Source: Acinetobacter johnsonii CIP 64.6 | GTDB taxonomy: Bacteria; Pseudomonadota; Gammaproteobacteria; Pseudomonadales; Moraxellaceae | Assembly: GCF_000368045.1 (NCBI RefSeq) | Contig: NZ_KB849235.1 | Location: 458,245-522,244 of the forward strand | Length of the DNA: 64,000 bases | Reading direction: 5' to 3' | Shown here: one piece after another, positions 62,141-64,000 of the stretch | Position numbering within the stretch: position 1 is the stretch's first letter | Layout: the number at the start of each line of letters is the position of its first letter | Position numbers and translations under genes: made by a program | Notes under the pieces: generated by a model | The model's database searches: none | What the model was told of the DNA's origin: nothing | The model's input: the letters and a program-made list of their open reading frames with translations, nothing else

Positions 62141-63031
62141 TCAACTTTCTCGGGGTAAATACTGCTGGATAATGCTGGAAAAATCTAAATGCGCATTGCC
62201 TTGCAAACACAGTTGTTGATACAACTGCTGTGCCAAACCACCAAGTAATACAGGTTGCTTGACTTGGCCTGCCGCTTCAATGGCCAAACCTAAATCTTTG
62301 AGCATGAGTTGCGAGGCAAATCCGTCGGTGTAGCCGCGACCTGCGGGTGCATTTGGACTAATGTCTGGCCAAGGATTACAGATTTCAGAACTCCAGCAAC
62401 GACCACTTGAACTATTGATCACGCCTGCAAGGGCATGTGTATCAATGCCCAATCGACTGCCCAAAGCCATACCTTCTGCCACGGCAGCCATGGAAATGCC
62501 CAAAATCATGTTATTGCAAATTTTAGCAATTTGCCCTGCCCCCACCGCACCACAATGCACCGTGTTTTTGCCCATAAAGCTTAAAATCGGCTTCACTTGC
62601 TCATAAGTCGCATCATCGGCGCCGACCATAAAGGTCAAGGTGCCTGCTTTGGCGCCAATGGTGCCACCAGAAACAGGGGCATCACAAACCTGAATCTGGC
62701 GCTGCTGTCCTTCGGCAGCGACATCTTTAATGGTTTGCGGATCGATGGTACTAGAGTCAATACACAGACTACCTGCCCGCATCACTGCCAGAATCCCCGT
62801 CTCACCCAAATACACGTCACGTACATGCTTGGCTGCGGGCAACATACTGATGACGACATCTGCTTGCTCAGCCGCAGCTTGCGGACTGTCACAAACAATC
62901 CCACCACTTTCAGCAAACTGTTGTAAGGCTTTTTCACTCAAGTCATAACCCAACACCGTTTGCCCTGCTTTGAGCAGGTTCTGTGCCATCGAACCGCCCA
63001 TATTCCCTAAACCAATGAAAGCTATCTTCAT
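62141..63031 (-). CDS. mmsB: 3-hydroxyisobutyrate dehydrogenase
   Basis: Oxidises 3-hydroxyisobutyrate to methylmalonate semialdehyde. The 296-residue protein starts with the NAD motif IAFIGLGNMGGSMAQNLLKAG (residues 3-23), shows the substrate block CDAPVSGGTIGAKAGTLTFMVG near 116-137, and the catalytic Lys in GQIAKICNNMILG near 166-178. Length and motifs are those of MmsB. It is 11 bases downstream of mmsA on the same strand, the usual mmsAB order. Confidence 0.95.
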   Translation of the reverse strand: MKIAFIGLGNMGGSMAQNLLKAGQTVLGYDLSEKALQQFAESGGIVCDSPQAAAEQADVVISMLPAAKHVRDVYLGETGILAVMRAGSLCIDSSTIDPQTIKDVAAEGQQRQIQVCDAPVSGGTIGAKAGTLTFMVGADDATYEQVKPILSFMGKNTVHCGAVGAGQIAKICNNMILGISMAAVAEGMALGSRLGIDTHALAGVINSSSGRCWSSEICNPWPDISPNAPAGRGYTDGFASQLMLKDLGLAIEAAGQVKQPVLLGGLAQQLYQQLCLQGNAHLDFSSIIQQYLPRES

Positions 63032-63042
63032 CTCGCTACTCC

Positions 63043-63846
63043 TTAGCGTAAACTGATGGTGGTATTGACTTCCCCTGCTTCTTGACTGTCTTCAAACCAA
63101 CGACTGGTAATGGTTTTAGTTTGCGTATAGAACTGTACCGCTTGTTTGCCATAAGGGCCTAGGTCACCGAGCTTTGAGCCACGTGAACCTGTAAAGCTAA
63201 AGAATGGCACAGGGACTGGAATTGGAATATTGATGCCCACTTGACCAATATCAATACGGTTTTGGAAGGTACGTGCCACTGCACCACTTTGGGTAAATAA
63301 GCCTACGCCATTCCCAAATGGATTGGCATTCACCAGTTCAATCGCCTCATCCAACGTCTCTACACAGAGAATCGTCAATACTGGACCAAAGATTTCTTCT
63401 TTATAAATGCGCATATCCGTGGTGACATGATTAAACACCGTGGCCCCGACAAAGTTGCCATTTTCATAGCCTTTGACTTGAATATCACGACCATCCAGCA
63501 GCAGTTCGGCACCTTGTTCTACACCACTGTTAATCAGATCAATGACTCGGGCTTTGGCACGCGGTGAAATCACAGGGCCAATGTCCGTATTCGGCTCATG
63601 ACCTGCATTCACGCTCAAGGTTTTGGCTTTTGCAACCAATTCATTGATCCAGTGTTTACTGTCACCGACCATGACTGCAACTGAAAGCGCCATACAACGT
63701 TGCCCTGCCGCACCAAACGCTGCACCGACCATGGCATTCAAAGTTTGTTCTTTATTGGCATCAGGCATCACCACCACATGGTTTTTCGCGCCCATCATCG
63801 ATTGCACGCGCTTGCCATGTTGACCCGCCAAGTTATACACATGCGT
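63043..63846 (-). pseudogene. mmsA: mmsA fragment (methylmalonate-semialdehyde dehydrogenase), cut by an IS
   Basis: The last 267 codons of a CoA-acylating methylmalonate-semialdehyde dehydrogenase, a protein of about 500 residues. The catalytic Cys is present in GAAGQRCMALS, and later parts (EIFGPVLTILCVETLDEAIELVN, SFTGSRGSKLGDLGPYG) are normal. The N-terminal half is missing: at position 63847 the coding sequence meets the inverted repeat end of an IS5-family element. The frame appears open a little longer only because it reads into the IS. With this break the last step to propionyl-CoA is probably lost. Confidence 0.9.
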
Positions 63847-64000
63847 GGCTTTGTTGCACAAAGTTTTGAAATGCAAAGCGCCCCGAATTGAGCCAAATTT
63901 AAGGCGTAACTTGGGTAAGTGGTCGACCTAATTCCGTAAATCTGTTAAGGACTGCTACACGTGCATGGATCTCATTGACTTGGCTATCAAAACTCCTTGC
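63847..64000 (-). mobile_element. IS5-family (IS903-type) element, right end, running off the window
   Basis: The element begins at 63847 with GGCTTTGTTGCACAAAG, an end like those of IS903-group IS5 elements in Acinetobacter (IS17-like). The final codons of its transposase are visible. The other end and the target repeat lie beyond the window, so the exact identity and duplication cannot be checked. It is inserted in mmsA. Confidence 0.75.
63899..64000 (-). CDS. IS5-family transposase, C-terminal fragment
   Basis: Thirty-three codons and a stop on the minus strand, cut by the window edge. The peptide ends ALNRF-type motif VAVLNRFTELGRPLTQVTP, which matches the C-terminal part of IS903-group transposases (ALNRIT near the end). 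This supports the identity of the element inserted in mmsA. Confidence 0.7.
   Translation of the reverse strand, partial: ARSFDSQVNEIHARVAVLNRFTELGRPLTQVTP

Noticed and set aside
63847..63876. ATG at 63876 as start of the MmsA fragment
   Set aside because: It is inside the inverted repeat of the inserted IS5-family element, so the apparent start is an artefact of the insertion.
1..64000. tRNA, rRNA, CRISPR or prophage elements
   Set aside because: I looked for cloverleaf-like segments, repeat-spacer arrays and phage structural genes and saw none.

Overview
The window looks like chromosomal DNA of an Acinetobacter-type gammaproteobacterium. This rests on the low G+C, the gene content (an AlkB/AraC-regulator pair for alkane oxidation, ComEC, a LolD plus single LolC/E-type permease pair, tandem CSLREA/GlyGly-CTERM proteins) and many short AT-rich intergenic regions with Rho-independent terminators. 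That placement comes from recognised gene families, not from a database comparison. I found no tRNA, rRNA, CRISPR array or prophage.

Layout. 1-3.3 kb: fbp, a SpoU-type RNA methyltransferase, and an ECF-like sigma factor / membrane protein / DUF3106 operon. 3.4-7.6 kb: two tandem CSLREA proteins with GlyGly-CTERM tails (rhombotarget type). 7.7-22.1 kb: hda-perM, purMN, an alpha/beta hydrolase with an S49 peptidase, an LpxL-like acyltransferase converging on and overlapping comEC, lolDC, a PilZ-like protein, an EamA transporter, a YaiI-family protein and an unrecognised protein. 22.1-33.8 kb: an AT-rich gap with two DnaA-box-like sites and a 46-residue membrane ORF, then sthA, lipA, fadE, an iron-linked PepSY operon with a Fur-like site, a Sel1-repeat protein, a DUF4424 protein and a C39-like protein that seems to lack its catalytic Cys. 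33.8-44 kb: ahcY behind a SAH riboswitch, metF, rsmE, a PAS-GGDEF-EAL protein, maeB and cca. 44.0-45.35 kb: a complete IS3-family element. 45.35-52 kb: epmA-pdxB, a FadL-like porin, and alkB-rubredoxin with a divergent AraC regulator. 52-56.5 kb: an unknown protein with an HDAC-fold deacetylase, then a four-gene GTPase/Roadblock cluster. 57-64 kb: a valine (branched-chain acyl-CoA) degradation operon whose first visible gene, mmsA, is cut by an IS5-family element that runs off the right edge.

How it fits together. Lipid and hydrocarbon use is a theme: alkane oxidation, FadL import, FadE and CoA-dependent valine breakdown. The methyl cycle (ahcY, metF) is controlled by an RNA that senses S-adenosylhomocysteine. 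Two insertion sequences show recent activity: one is harmless because it sits exactly after the epmA stop codon, and one destroys mmsA and may silence the valine operon. The least understood systems are the GTPase/Roadblock cluster, the tandem CSLREA proteins, and the deacetylase with its unknown partner.
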